A DNA stretch of 64,000 nucleotides. Source: Candidatus Enterococcus huntleyi (GTDB taxonomy: Bacteria > Bacillota > Bacilli > Lactobacillales > Enterococcaceae). Under the pieces are notes generated by a model that did not search any database, was not told where the DNA came from, and was given only the letters and a program-made list of their open reading frames with translations. The first letter of the stretch is position 1. Every line of letters starts with the position of its first letter. Where the stretch lies: positions 248,001 to 312,000 of the forward strand of contig NZ_MAEJ01000030.1 of the NCBI RefSeq assembly GCF_009933175.1. Direction: 5' to 3'. Made by a program: the position numbers and the translations under genes. Of the stretch, positions 43,110-52,560 are shown in pieces.

Positions 43110-44558
43110 TTGCAGTTTATTACCAGCAATCTCTCGATGATTTTATTAATCGCTAATATTTTACTTTCATTAATTATCGTTTTTCGAGAGCGTCGACAAA
43201 CAGCTCAAACTTGGGCTTGGCTAATGGTTCTGATGTTTATTCCAGTGTTAGGATTTATTCTATATATCTTTTTTGGTCGTGGTATTTCCAAAGATAAAAT
43301 TTTTGATTTGAAAATGCAAGCTAAGTTAGGGATGAATATTGAAATTGAGCAAGAAAAACTTGCTCTAATGCGTGGACTTTATCCACATCCGCCAACTGGT
43401 CAAGCAGACCCCAAGCAACTAATTTACATGTTGACGGTTTTTGAAAGCTCTTTATATACGACCAAAAATCAAGTCAAACTTTTTACCGATGGGCGAGAAA
43501 AGTTCGATGCTTTACTAGAAGATATCAATCAGGCAACCGACCATATTCATTTACAATATTATATCTATCGCAGCGATAGTCTAGGAATTGAAGTGCGGGA
43601 TGCCTTAATAAAAGCTGCCCAGCGTGGCGTAAAGGTCCGTGTTTTATTAGATGCCTGGGGCTCTACTCAAGTATCCATGAGCTTCTTTGATGAACTTAAA
43701 GCAGCTGATGGCGAAGTGGCACTTTTCTTTCCGTTGTTCGTGCCTTATTTAAATCCTCGTATTAATTATCGCAATCACCGAAAAATTGTTGTTATTGATG
43801 GCGAAATTGGTTATACAGGTGGATTTAACGTTGGAATTGAGTATTTGGGGCTTGTTAAGCGTTTTGGTTATTGGCGTGATAATCACTTGCGCATTCACGG
43901 AGAGGCGGTCTATGCCTTACAAAACCGTTTTTTAATGGATTGGAACTCACAACATACCAAAGAGGTAAGCTACGAGAAAAGCTTCTTTCCAACGATTACC
44001 TCAGATGGCGACAAAGCTATGCAGATTGTCACTAGCGGTCCTGATTCAGAGCATGAGCAGATTAAAATGACCTATCTAAAAATGATTTCTGTGGCTAAAA
44101 AAGAAATTTTAATTCAAACACCTTATTATATTCCAGATGAGTCGATTCATGAGGCATTGAAGTTAGCGCTGCTTTCTGGTGTTAAGGTGCATATTCAGAT
44201 TCCTAATAAACCGGATCATATGTTAGTCTACTGGGCAACTTATTCATTTGCAGCTGAGTTACTGGATTATGGAGCAATTATTGAAACTTACGAAAATGGC
44301 TTTATTCATGCGAAAACGATGATTATTGATGGCGGGATTGTCTCAGTTGGTTCGGCAAACATCGATGTCCGTTCATTTAGACTAGATTTCGAGGTGAATG
44401 CAATCATTTACGATGAGCGACTTGCTGAGGAATTGCGAAAAGAATTCTACGAAGATTCAAAAGTTTCCGCACTATTAACAAGTGAACGATATGAGCAACG
44501 TGGCTTCCTAATCAAAATTAAGGAAGGGCTTGCCCGCTTGATCTCACCACTCTTATAA
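43110..44558 (+). CDS. cls: Cardiolipin synthase
   Basis: A 482-residue phospholipase-D-family enzyme making cardiolipin from two phosphatidylglycerols at the membrane. Two N-terminal hydrophobic segments (about 5-25 and 35-56) are followed by two HKD motifs: NHRKIVVIDGEIGYTGG near 215 and HAKTMIIDGGIVSVGSANID near 398. The open frame begins at 43062, but TTG at 43110 lies about six bases after AGGGGGTG and gives the usual 482-residue length. Cardiolipin synthase changes are a known route to daptomycin resistance in enterococci; nothing unusual is seen here. Confidence 0.93.
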   Translation: MQFITSNLSMILLIANILLSLIIVFRERRQTAQTWAWLMVLMFIPVLGFILYIFFGRGISKDKIFDLKMQAKLGMNIEIEQEKLALMRGLYPHPPTGQADPKQLIYMLTVFESSLYTTKNQVKLFTDGREKFDALLEDINQATDHIHLQYYIYRSDSLGIEVRDALIKAAQRGVKVRVLLDAWGSTQVSMSFFDELKAADGEVALFFPLFVPYLNPRINYRNHRKIVVIDGEIGYTGGFNVGIEYLGLVKRFGYWRDNHLRIHGEAVYALQNRFLMDWNSQHTKEVSYEKSFFPTITSDGDKAMQIVTSGPDSEHEQIKMTYLKMISVAKKEILIQTPYYIPDESIHEALKLALLSGVKVHIQIPNKPDHMLVYWATYSFAAELLDYGAIIETYENGFIHAKTMIIDGGIVSVGSANIDVRSFRLDFEVNAIIYDERLAEELRKEFYEDSKVSALLTSERYEQRGFLIKIKEGLARLISPLL

Positions 44559-45024
44559 TCTGTTATAAATAAACTGCTTGCTACGAGAAAAAAATTTTTT
44601 CTTGTGGCAAGCAGTTCTTTTATTGAAGAAGTAATTGGCGTTTATCTGTTGCTATTATACAAATAAAAAAAGAAAGTGCATCGTCTTGTAGACAATACAC
44701 TTTCAAAAGGGATGATCATTTCAGCAAACATATGGGGAATGTCGAAGAAATGATGAAACCGTCCAGAAACAATTCTATTTCAATACTTTTGGGGAATCTA
44801 TGATTTTGGGGAAATCGATAGATAAGTAGCGAGTAGAATGTTCTTTTATAGAGACGCATTTCAAGATTAGTATAGCACATTGATTGGTTTCGAGATAGTA
44901 TTTGAGTCAAAAAAATCGACTTTTTTTTCAATTATTTGTTATTGATATTCGACAATTGATTTCCAATCTGTAAATATCATGGTAAACTATACTTGATTTT
45001 ATCTTTCTAAAGAGGAGTTTATAC
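44559..45024 (+). other. Intergenic region between cls and pstS
   Basis: Contains the cls terminator, a second hairpin GAAAGTG...CACTTTC (44671-44704) without a T run, and a weak AGTC/GACT hairpin with T8 near 44904-44929. The pstS -10 is probably TATACT at 44988-44993; no -35 is found at the right distance, as expected if an activator such as PhoP is needed. No gene seen. Confidence 0.5.
44572..44622 (+). terminator. Terminator after cls
   Basis: AACTGCTTGC...GCAAGCAGTT stem, interior A/T-rich pairs, then CTTTTATT. Confidence 0.8.
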
Positions 45025-45882
45025 ATGAAAAAAAATAGAATTATTCTGGCATTGTTTGGTTCATTACTTTTATTAACCGGTTGTTCAAAATGGATTGACC
45101 GTGGTGAATCAATTACAGCAGTTGGCTCATCTGCACTCCAACCATTAGTTGAAACGGTCGCAGAGGACTACCAGGCAAAGAATCCGGGGAGATTTGTGAA
45201 TGTCCAAGGAGGAGGTAGTGGAACGGGGCTGAGTCAGGTACAATCGGGCGCCGTAGAGATTGGAAATTCTGATTTATTTGCTGAAGAAAAATCAGGGATT
45301 GATGCAGAAAAACTTGTTGACCATAAGGTTGCTGTTGTTGGAATTGCACCAATTGTCAATAAAAATATTGGCTTAAAAGATATTTCTCTGACTGATTTAC
45401 GCAAAGTATTTTTAGGAGAAATCACCAATTGGAAAGAATTGGGTGGTGCTGATCAAACGATTGTCATACTGAATCGTGCAGCAGGTAGTGGGACACGTAG
45501 TACTTTTGAAAAATGGGTGCTTGATGGGGAAACGGCTATCAAATCTCAAGAACAAGATTCTAGTGGTATGGTTCGTCAAATTGTAGCGGACACACCGGGA
45601 GCTATTAGCTATACCGCCTTCTCTTATATTACTGATGATGTTGCTACCTTAACAGTGGATGGGGTTGCACCAACTGATGAGAACGTGACAACGAACGCTT
45701 GGACGATTTGGGCTTACGAGCATATGTATACAAACGGCGAAGCAACTGATTTAACCAAAGAATTTTTAGACTATATATTATCTGATGAGATTCAAGAACA
45801 GATTGTCGGTGAGCTGGGCTATATCCCAGTTTCAAAAATGGCTATCGAGCGAGATTGGCAAGGGGAAATCATCGAGAAATAA
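45025..45882 (+). CDS. pstS: Phosphate ABC transporter substrate-binding lipoprotein PstS
   Basis: 285 residues. Signal peptide with lipobox LTGC (Cys near residue 20). Mature start ITAVGSSALQPLVETVAEDY and the phosphate-binding loops GGGSGTGLSQVQSG and NRAAGSGTRSTFEKWV are clear. High-affinity phosphate capture outside the membrane. First gene of the pst group; 130 bases separate it from pstC, with Pho-box-like repeats in between. Confidence 0.96.
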   Translation: MKKNRIILALFGSLLLLTGCSKWIDRGESITAVGSSALQPLVETVAEDYQAKNPGRFVNVQGGGSGTGLSQVQSGAVEIGNSDLFAEEKSGIDAEKLVDHKVAVVGIAPIVNKNIGLKDISLTDLRKVFLGEITNWKELGGADQTIVILNRAAGSGTRSTFEKWVLDGETAIKSQEQDSSGMVRQIVADTPGAISYTAFSYITDDVATLTVDGVAPTDENVTTNAWTIWAYEHMYTNGEATDLTKEFLDYILSDEIQEQIVGELGYIPVSKMAIERDWQGEIIEK

Positions 45883-45885
45883 ATC

Positions 45886-45922
45886 TTTACACAAATTTTA
45901 CAATCTACACAAAACCTTTACA
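45886..45922 (+). promoter_or_regulatory. Pho-box-like direct repeats before pstC
   Basis: TTTACA occurs at 45886, 45897 and 45917, with TCTACA at 45904. The first two are spaced by 11 bases, as in PhoP boxes of Bacillus (TTWACA repeats). Suggests phosphate-starvation control of an internal promoter for pstCAB-phoU. Confidence 0.4.
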
Positions 45923-46012
45923 TGAAGTTAAAGCCAAATTGATGTTCTAACAGTAAACTAAGAAACGTATGCAACTATCAGTGATAGCTGATCGTTTAGA
46001 GGGGGAACTAGC

Positions 46013-46933
46013 TTGGAAGATGTAAAAAAAGTCTTACTTACCAAATCAAAAAGGGCACGGATGGAGCAACGAGGGAAACTTTTGAGTTTTCTATGTATTG
46101 CGCTAATCGTCCTCGTCGTTATTTCAATTTTCTTTTTTGTCGCAAGCAAAGGATTAGCGACATTTTTCGTGGATAAAATTAATGTCCTTGATTTTTTATT
46201 CGGTTCTGATTGGAATCCTAGTCAATTGGGAGCTGATGGCAAACCCATGGTGGGCGCCTTACCTATGATTGTTGGGTCGTTTATCGTGACGTTCTTATCC
46301 GCTATCGTGGCTACACCGTTTGCGATTGGCGCAGCTGTTTTTATGACAGAGATTTCACCTAAAAAAGGCACGAAAATTCTACAACCGGTTATCGAACTGC
46401 TTGTCGGAATCCCTTCAGTTGTCTACGGTTTTATCGGTTTATCTGTAATTGTACCTGCTGTGCGTTCTGTTTTCGGTGGCACAGGGTTCGGGATTTTAGC
46501 AGGAACGTTTGTTTTATTCATTATGATTTTGCCAACTGTCACAACGATGACCGTGGATGCCTTAAAATCAGTGCCTCGTTACTATCGAGAAGCGTCATTG
46601 GCCTTAGGAGCAACACGTTGGCAAACAATTTACAAAGTTGTTTTACGAGCGGCTGTTCCAGGGATTTTGACTGCAGTTGTTTTCGGGATGGCGCGGGCCT
46701 TTGGTGAAGCGTTAGCCATTCAAATGGTGATCGGGAATGCCGCCTTAATGCCGTCTAGCCTTACAACGCCGGCATCAACACTGACGTCAATTTTGACTAT
46801 GGGAATTGGAAATACGATTATGGGAACTGTCGAAAATAATGTGTTATGGTCGCTGGCCTTAATCCTATTATTAATGTCACTTTTCTTCAATATTGTTATC
46901 CGCATGATTGGTAAGAAGGGGGCGCTTAAATAA
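46013..46933 (+). CDS. pstC: Phosphate ABC transporter permease PstC
   Basis: 306 residues with six transmembrane segments after an N-terminal cytoplasmic part. The permease motif region SVPRYYREASLALGATRWQT near 184 contacts PstB. Start is TTG, eight bases after GAGGGGG; the next in-frame ATG (46061) has no ribosome site. TAATG overlap with pstA. Confidence 0.94.
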   Translation: MEDVKKVLLTKSKRARMEQRGKLLSFLCIALIVLVVISIFFFVASKGLATFFVDKINVLDFLFGSDWNPSQLGADGKPMVGALPMIVGSFIVTFLSAIVATPFAIGAAVFMTEISPKKGTKILQPVIELLVGIPSVVYGFIGLSVIVPAVRSVFGGTGFGILAGTFVLFIMILPTVTTMTVDALKSVPRYYREASLALGATRWQTIYKVVLRAAVPGILTAVVFGMARAFGEALAIQMVIGNAALMPSSLTTPASTLTSILTMGIGNTIMGTVENNVLWSLALILLLMSLFFNIVIRMIGKKGALK

Positions 46934-47817
46934 TGGATGCAAAAAAATCAGATAAAATTGCTACAGGGATACTCTATGTCATCTCAGGAATTATTGTTTT
47001 AATTCTCGCAGCTTTACTACTGTATATTTTAGTGCGTGGTGTGCCTCATATTTCTTGGGCATTTCTAACGGAGCCCTCAAAAGCCTATCAAGTTGGCGGA
47101 GGAATCGGGATTCAATTATTTAATTCCTTATATTTGTTATTCATCACTATGATTATCAGCTTTCCCATCTCATTGGGAGCCGGAATTTATTTATCAGAAT
47201 ATGCGCCAAAGAATTGGCTGACAGATATCATTCGTACGTCCATCGAGATTTTAAGCTCATTACCTTCAGTAGTGGTTGGTTTATTCGGATTCTTGATTTT
47301 TGTTATTCAATTTCAATATGGCTTCTCGATTATTTCGGGGGCACTAGCCTTAACCTTATTCAATTTACCATTGCTTACAAGAAATGTAGAAGAGTCGTTA
47401 CGGGCAGTCCATTATACGCAGCGAGAAGCAGGTTTAGCACTTGGCTTATCACGTTGGGAAACAGTGACGAAAGTTGTCGTTCCAGAAGCATTGCCAGGAA
47501 TTTTGACAGGAATTATTTTAAGCTCAGGTCGGATTTTTGGAGAAGCAGCGGCTTTAATCTATACAGCGGGTCAAAGCGCACCAGCACTAGACTTTACCAA
47601 TTGGAACCCATTAAGCGTTTCAAGTCCAATTAGTATTTTCCGCCAAGCAGAAACGCTGGCTGTTCATATTTGGAAGGTCAACACAGAAGGCACAATGCCT
47701 GATGGGGCCGCAGTGTCAGCAGGGGCTTCAGCAGTATTAATTATTGCTGTGCTACTCTTCAACTTTGGCGCTCGTGCCATTGGCAAACGTCTACACAAAA
47801 AGATGACTTCAGCATAA
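46933..47817 (+). CDS. pstA: Phosphate ABC transporter permease PstA
   Basis: 294 residues, six transmembrane segments, with the family stretch YTQREAGLALGLSRWETVTKVVVPEALPG near 157-185 and GRIFGEAAALIYTAG near 196. Forms the channel with PstC. Its ATG overlaps the pstC stop and pstB follows 12 bases later. Confidence 0.95.
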   Translation: MDAKKSDKIATGILYVISGIIVLILAALLLYILVRGVPHISWAFLTEPSKAYQVGGGIGIQLFNSLYLLFITMIISFPISLGAGIYLSEYAPKNWLTDIIRTSIEILSSLPSVVVGLFGFLIFVIQFQYGFSIISGALALTLFNLPLLTRNVEESLRAVHYTQREAGLALGLSRWETVTKVVVPEALPGILTGIILSSGRIFGEAAALIYTAGQSAPALDFTNWNPLSVSSPISIFRQAETLAVHIWKVNTEGTMPDGAAVSAGASAVLIIAVLLFNFGARAIGKRLHKKMTSA

Positions 47818-47829
47818 GGAGACGATCAT

Positions 47830-48636
47830 ATGAAAGAATATGACTTAAATGATACGAATATCATTTCAGTACCGGATAGACAGAATATTGCGCTACACAC
47901 CAACGATTTACATGTCTGGTATGGTGAAAATGAAGCCATCAAAGGCGTCGGACTGGAATTCGAAAAAAATAAAATCACTTCTTTAATTGGTCCTTCTGGC
48001 TGTGGTAAGTCAACTTATCTACGTTCATTAAATCGTATGAATGATGGGATTGCTAATACCAAGGTGACTGGGGAAATCATGTATAAGGATGTTAACATTA
48101 ATTCAAAAGAAGTCGATGTCTATGAAATGCGTAAGCGTGTCGGCATGGTGTTCCAACGACCAAATCCATTTAGTAAATCAATCTATGAAAATATCACGTT
48201 TGCTTTAAAACAGCATGGTGAAAAAGATAAAAGGAAATTAGATGAAATTGTCGAAACTAGCTTAAAACAAGCCGCTCTTTGGGACCAAGTAAAGGATACG
48301 TTAGATAAAAGTGCCTTAGCTTTATCTGGTGGGCAACAGCAGCGACTCTGTATTGCTCGCGCGATTGCCATGAAACCTGATATTTTACTCTTAGATGAAC
48401 CAGCTAGCGCCCTAGACCCAATCTCGACTGGGACGGTCGAGGAAACTTTGATTAATTTGAAAGACCATTACACGATCATTATTGTGACACATAATATGCA
48501 ACAAGCAGCGCGTATCAGTGATTACACGGCATTCTTCTATTTAGGAAAAGTGATTGAATACGATGAAACTAGAAAAATCTTCACTCGACCAAAAGTCCAA
48601 GCAACAGAAGATTATGTTTCAGGTCACTTTGGCTAA
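47830..48636 (+). CDS. pstB: Phosphate ABC transporter ATPase PstB (first copy)
   Basis: 268 residues. Walker [20 protein letters not shown] near 55, VFQRPNPFSKSIYENI, signature [15 protein letters not shown], Walker [17 protein letters not shown] and VTHNMQQAARISDYTAFF. Has about 15 extra N-terminal residues compared with the second copy. Two adjacent pstB genes are common in Lactobacillales. Confidence 0.95.
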   Translation: MKEYDLNDTNIISVPDRQNIALHTNDLHVWYGENEAIKGVGLEFEKNKITSLIGPSGCGKSTYLRSLNRMNDGIANTKVTGEIMYKDVNINSKEVDVYEMRKRVGMVFQRPNPFSKSIYENITFALKQHGEKDKRKLDEIVETSLKQAALWDQVKDTLDKSALALSGGQQQRLCIARAIAMKPDILLLDEPASALDPISTGTVEETLINLKDHYTIIIVTHNMQQAARISDYTAFFYLGKVIEYDETRKIFTRPKVQATEDYVSGHFG

Positions 48637-48682
48637 GCTTTTTGCTTTAAGAACAGAGGAATGCTAAAATGGAGGTTCACAG

Positions 48683-49441
48683 ATGACAAATGAAATCATC
48701 GTATCAAAAGATTTACATCTATATTATGGAAAAAAAGAAGCCTTAAAAGGCATCGATATGGCGATTGAACAAGGCCAAATTACTGCTATGATTGGCCCTT
48801 CTGGTTGCGGTAAGTCTACCTATCTGCGTTCGTTGAATCGCATGAATGATCTGATTCCGAGTGTGACGATTACAGGTAGTGTGATGTATAAAGGCAATGA
48901 TATCTATAGTCCTAAAACGGACACAGTTGAACTGAGAAAAGAAATCGGCATGGTGTTCCAACAGCCGAATCCGTTCCCATTTTCAATCTACGAGAATGTC
49001 ATTTATGGCTTGAAGCTCAAAGGTGTCAAAGACAAACAAGAGTTGGATCGAGTAGTGGAAGAAAGCTTGAAGGCAGCCTCTGTTTGGGAAGATGTCAAAG
49101 ACAAATTGCACAAGAGTGCGCTCTCACTATCAGGTGGGCAACAACAACGTGTGTGTATCGCTCGGGTGTTAGCGGTCAGTCCAGAGATTATTCTATTGGA
49201 TGAACCCACCAGTGCACTAGACCCAATCTCGACTGGGAAGATTGAGAATCTACTATTAGAATTACGCGAACAATACACGATGATTATGGTGACGCATAAT
49301 ATGTCACAAGCTTCACGGATTTCAGATAAGACCGCCTTTTTCCTAGATGGTCATCTAATTGAATACAATGACACCAAAAAAATCTTTTTACAACCTGAAA
49401 AGAAAGAAACAGAAGATTATATTTCTGGTAAATTTGGATAG
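48683..49441 (+). CDS. pstB: Phosphate ABC transporter ATPase PstB (second copy)
   Basis: 252 residues, all ABC motifs as in the first copy ([62 protein letters not shown]). The two copies differ through most of the helical domain, so this is an old duplication and not a recent one. Whether they form a heterodimer or alternate is unknown. GGAGG lies before the ATG. Confidence 0.95.
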   Translation: MTNEIIVSKDLHLYYGKKEALKGIDMAIEQGQITAMIGPSGCGKSTYLRSLNRMNDLIPSVTITGSVMYKGNDIYSPKTDTVELRKEIGMVFQQPNPFPFSIYENVIYGLKLKGVKDKQELDRVVEESLKAASVWEDVKDKLHKSALSLSGGQQQRVCIARVLAVSPEIILLDEPTSALDPISTGKIENLLLELREQYTMIMVTHNMSQASRISDKTAFFLDGHLIEYNDTKKIFLQPEKKETEDYISGKFG

Positions 49442-49451
49442 GAGGAGAAAT

Positions 49452-50123
49452 ATGTTACGTACACAATTTGAAGAAGAACTATTAAACCTTCACAATCAGT
49501 TTTATGAGATGGGTATGATGGTCAGTAGCGCGGTGCATAAGTCTGTTCGATCATACATCAAACATGATAAAGCGTTGGCTAAAGAAGTCATCGAAAATGA
49601 TGTCGCGATCAATGATATGGAAGTTCGTTTGGAAAAGAAAAGCTTTGAGATGATTGCTTTACAACAACCAGTAACGACCGACTTACGCATGATTATCACT
49701 GTTATGAAAGCCAGCTCTGACTTGGAAAGAATGGCTGACCATGCGGTATCAATCGCAAAATCAACGATTCGCGTCAAAGGTGAAACACGGATTCCAGAAA
49801 TCGAAAAAGAAATTTCTGACATGTCTGATTACGTTAAAAAAATGGTCGATAACGTCTTAGTAGCCTACGTGAAGACCGACGAAAAAGATGCCCGCACGAT
49901 TGCTAACATGGATCAACGGGTTAATGAATATTTCACTCAGATCTACAATAGCTCGATTAAAAAAATGGAAAATCACCCAGAAACAGTTGTCAGTGGGACG
50001 GATTATCTGCATGTAGCAACTTACTTAGAACGTATCGCTGATTATGTGACAAATATCTGTGAATGGATTGTCTATTTAGCGACAGGCAAGATTACTGAAT
50101 TAAACACGAATCACGATGAATAG
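49452..50123 (+). CDS. phoU: Phosphate-specific transport regulator PhoU
   Basis: 223 residues, two PhoU three-helix repeats (about 10-100 and 115-205) with EVRLEKKSFEMIALQQPVTTDLR and TYLERIADYVTNICEWIVY. Senses transporter state and restrains phosphate import and the Pho kinase. The open frame extends back to 49359 inside pstB; the ATG at 49452 after GGAGGAG is the start. Last gene of the pst operon. Confidence 0.95.
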   Translation: MLRTQFEEELLNLHNQFYEMGMMVSSAVHKSVRSYIKHDKALAKEVIENDVAINDMEVRLEKKSFEMIALQQPVTTDLRMIITVMKASSDLERMADHAVSIAKSTIRVKGETRIPEIEKEISDMSDYVKKMVDNVLVAYVKTDEKDARTIANMDQRVNEYFTQIYNSSIKKMENHPETVVSGTDYLHVATYLERIADYVTNICEWIVYLATGKITELNTNHDE

Positions 50124-50190
50124 TCGCTATAGATAGGCTAATAAAATTATATGAACCAATCTATATCGCTATTGCATAAGGAACCATTAA

Positions 50191-50237
50191 AAAACTGAGA
50201 CTTTTGTCTGATTGACAGCAGTCTCAGTTTTTTTGTA
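50191..50237 (+). terminator. Terminator of the pst operon
   Basis: AAAACTGAGACT...AGTCTCAGTTTTTTT, 12-bp stem and T run. Confidence 0.9.
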
Positions 50238-50475
50238 TGCTTTTATAGGTATTAGATGCACTTTACTAATATTCAATCTTAGGTAAACATTCAAACCTAT
50301 TTTCTAGATTTTTCTGGCTTTCTACTATTAAAGGAGGTTACTTCAGACAAAAGTTATATAAATTTTTGTCTCGAGTTTCTGAGGTGAGAAAGAGTCCCTG
50401 ATAATAAATGGGCCTTATTTGTCAAAAAAATTAAATTTCACCTTGAGACAGAGAAAAAGTTACAACTAAAGTCCT

Positions 50476-50504
50476 ATGACATTTGGTAAAAAAAAAGGCA
50501 TAAT
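50476..50504 (+). promoter_or_regulatory. liaX promoter with possible LiaR site
   Basis: ATGACA, a 17-base spacer and CATAAT, about 53 bases before liaX. ACTAAAGTC (50465-50473) lies directly upstream of the -35, the place expected for an activating response regulator such as LiaR; the match to a LiaR site is by position and general look only. Confidence 0.5.
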
Positions 50505-50556
50505 AAGCATGTAAGGAAAACCTTGCAAAATAAATTTGCTCAAGGAGGCAATTTCC

Positions 50557-52161
50557 ATGAAAGAAAGAGAACGTATTTTAGATTTAGTAAAAAAAGGTGT
50601 GCTCTCCACTGAGGAAGCATTAGATTTACTTGAAACGATGGCAACTGCAAAAGACGAACAACACATTGAACAGGCGGCGGATAAAGTTTCTTCCACTAAT
50701 CAAGACCTGACGAATAAAGCAAATAGCTCTTCAGAAGAGGACAAAAAAATCAATAAATTAATAGATGCTTTAGAAAATGGGCAAGAGGTCGAAGAACCAA
50801 CTCCAGATTTGAAAGATAAAGAACAAGAAGACAAAGAAAATTTAGAAAAAATTCTCGATGATTTAGCGACAGAAGCCAATCAAGCATCCGTTGAATTGGA
50901 TGAGATCAATGCTGAAATCCAAGGAATTCGCACAGAAATCAAAGAAAAACAAGAACAATCAATGCAGTTAGACACCAAAGAAGAATTAGGTAGTTTGACG
51001 GATGAAGAGTTGGAAAACCGTGAAGCCTTACAAGGTGAGTTGGAAGACTTAGAAGACACATTGAGCGATTTGTTAGAAGAAAAACTAACATTAGAAGCAG
51101 AGCTTAAAAATATCCGCAAAAATCAATGGTCTGAAACAAAAGAATCGATTGGTTCGAAATTTGATATTCCAGATGATTGGAAAGACCAAGCCAATGAAAC
51201 ATTAGGTCAAGTTGGCGGGAAAATGGCAGAAGCTGGTACTCAATTGGGCAAATTCCTCAAACAAACTTTCCAAACGGTTTCTGAGTCAGTCAATGACAAT
51301 ATGGAATGGAAAGATATCAGCTTACGCGTACCAGGCATTGCGTCAACAAAATTCGAGCATGAGTTTTATTATGAAGCACCTCAAGCGAGCATTTTAGATG
51401 TCAAAGTGGCCAACGGAAATATCCAATTCAAAACGTGGGATAAGGAAGATGTCAAAGTTGAAGCGAAGATTCGTCTTTATGGCAAGATGGATGCCGAAAC
51501 TCCGTTTGAAGCGTTCGAGCAAAGAAGTCAAATTAACGTCGATGATGACCAAATTTCCTTCCAAATTCCCAACAAACGGATTCGCGCAGACTTGGTGTTC
51601 TACTTACCAACACGGGTCTACGACCATGTGTCTGTCAAACTATTAAACGGTAATTTGACGATCGATGAATTGGAAGTCAAAGATGCCTATACAAAATCAA
51701 CAAACGGCAACATCCAATTGAATAAAATTAAAGCAACGATGCTAGAAATTGAAGGAGTTAACGGCAATATTGGTGTATCTGACAGCCAGATTTTAGATTC
51801 AATCGTTGAAACAGTTAACGGGAATGCCTCATTTGATGAAGCGCCGCAAAACGTTTCTGTTTCCTTAGTGAATGGGGATATCCGAATCACTGCGAAAAGT
51901 GCTGGGCTACACAAGATAGAAGCAAGTTCTGTCAACGGGAATGTCAAAGTTGCGATTCCTGTTGAATTAGGCGTCGATGGCTATGCTAAAACAAGCCTTG
52001 GCCGAATTAATAGCCGTATGAGTGACTATGAAGTTGTTCGTGAAAAGAAAGAACGTACGAATCAAATGCTTCAATTCCGCCGTGTCTCTGAAGAGCAAAT
52101 GGCGCAAGTAAGCTTATCAACAACAACAGGAAGTATCTTTATAAAAGATACAGATAAATAA
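50557..52161 (+). CDS. liaX: Envelope-stress protein LiaX (DUF4097 family)
   Basis: 534 residues. The N-terminal MKERERILDLVKKGVLSTEEALDLLE is the short helical motif of LiaX; a long acidic coiled coil follows (about 60-190); the C-terminal half (about 235-530) is a DUF4097 beta-repeat domain with recurring NGN words. In E. faecalis LiaX (EF1753) senses daptomycin and cationic peptides and controls LiaFSR and membrane remodelling. Length, domain order and place between phoU and liaYZ/hprK match. ATG after AAGGAGG; the track's earlier ATG lies upstream of that site. Confidence 0.9.
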   Translation: MKERERILDLVKKGVLSTEEALDLLETMATAKDEQHIEQAADKVSSTNQDLTNKANSSSEEDKKINKLIDALENGQEVEEPTPDLKDKEQEDKENLEKILDDLATEANQASVELDEINAEIQGIRTEIKEKQEQSMQLDTKEELGSLTDEELENREALQGELEDLEDTLSDLLEEKLTLEAELKNIRKNQWSETKESIGSKFDIPDDWKDQANETLGQVGGKMAEAGTQLGKFLKQTFQTVSESVNDNMEWKDISLRVPGIASTKFEHEFYYEAPQASILDVKVANGNIQFKTWDKEDVKVEAKIRLYGKMDAETPFEAFEQRSQINVDDDQISFQIPNKRIRADLVFYLPTRVYDHVSVKLLNGNLTIDELEVKDAYTKSTNGNIQLNKIKATMLEIEGVNGNIGVSDSQILDSIVETVNGNASFDEAPQNVSVSLVNGDIRITAKSAGLHKIEASSVNGNVKVAIPVELGVDGYAKTSLGRINSRMSDYEVVREKKERTNQMLQFRRVSEEQMAQVSLSTTTGSIFIKDTDK

Positions 52162-52174
52162 CTAATTTTTTTGA

Positions 52175-52205
52175 ACTAGAAAGGTGCATTTTGCATCTTT
52201 CTAGT
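52175..52205 (+). other. Hairpin between liaX and liaY
   Basis: ACTAGAAAG-g-TGCA-tt-TGCA-t-CTTTCTAGT makes a long stem, but no T run follows. More like an mRNA processing or stability element than a full terminator. Confidence 0.5.
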
Positions 52206-52236
52206 GTAAAATTTGAAGGGATAGAGGTGAATAATA

Positions 52237-52560
52237 ATGAGAAAAAAATTAACAAAATCAAATCGAAATGTAGTTCTTACAGGGACATTAGCCGGAATTG
52301 CTGAATACCTTGGGATCGACCCAACGATTGCTCGTGTCATTTATGTTGCAGCTAGCTTTTTATTTATTGGAAGCCCAATAATTTTATATATTATCATGGC
52401 GTTGCTCATCCCTTCAGGTCGCAAACAAGCCAATAACTACGGTCATGATAACCCATATTACCAAAGCAACAATTACCAAGGACCGCGCTACAAAGATAGT
52501 AAAAAAGCAACGCGTAAACAAGCTGAAAAAATTGATGAGGATGACTGGAGTGATTTCTAA
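52237..52560 (+). CDS. liaY: PspC-domain protein LiaY
   Basis: 107 residues. PspC domain at about 1-62: RKKLTKSNRNVVLTGTLAGIAEYLGIDPT, then a hydrophobic segment with YIIMALLIPSG. The hydrophilic tail (65-107) is rich in Asn, Tyr and Lys. In enterococci LiaY links LiaX to cardiolipin-domain and septum changes under daptomycin stress. TAATG overlap with liaZ. Confidence 0.88.
   Translation: MRKKLTKSNRNVVLTGTLAGIAEYLGIDPTIARVIYVAASFLFIGSPIILYIIMALLIPSGRKQANNYGHDNPYYQSNNYQGPRYKDSKKATRKQAEKIDEDDWSDF

Larger units (their letters stand above)
50124..50556 (+). promoter_or_regulatory. phoU terminator and liaX control region
   Basis: Holds the pst terminator and the liaX promoter. Between them (50240-50460) is AT-rich DNA with repeated GTCTC/TGAGAC/TGAGGTGAGA words; no gene is seen. 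Confidence 0.55.

Noticed and set aside
44716-44931. 71-residue minus-strand ORF between cls and pstS
   Set aside because: No ribosome site and no recognisable domain; runs across AT-rich regulatory DNA.
47214-47633. 139-residue + strand ORF
   Set aside because: Out-of-frame reading inside pstA; Arg/Ser/Tyr-rich and without family features.
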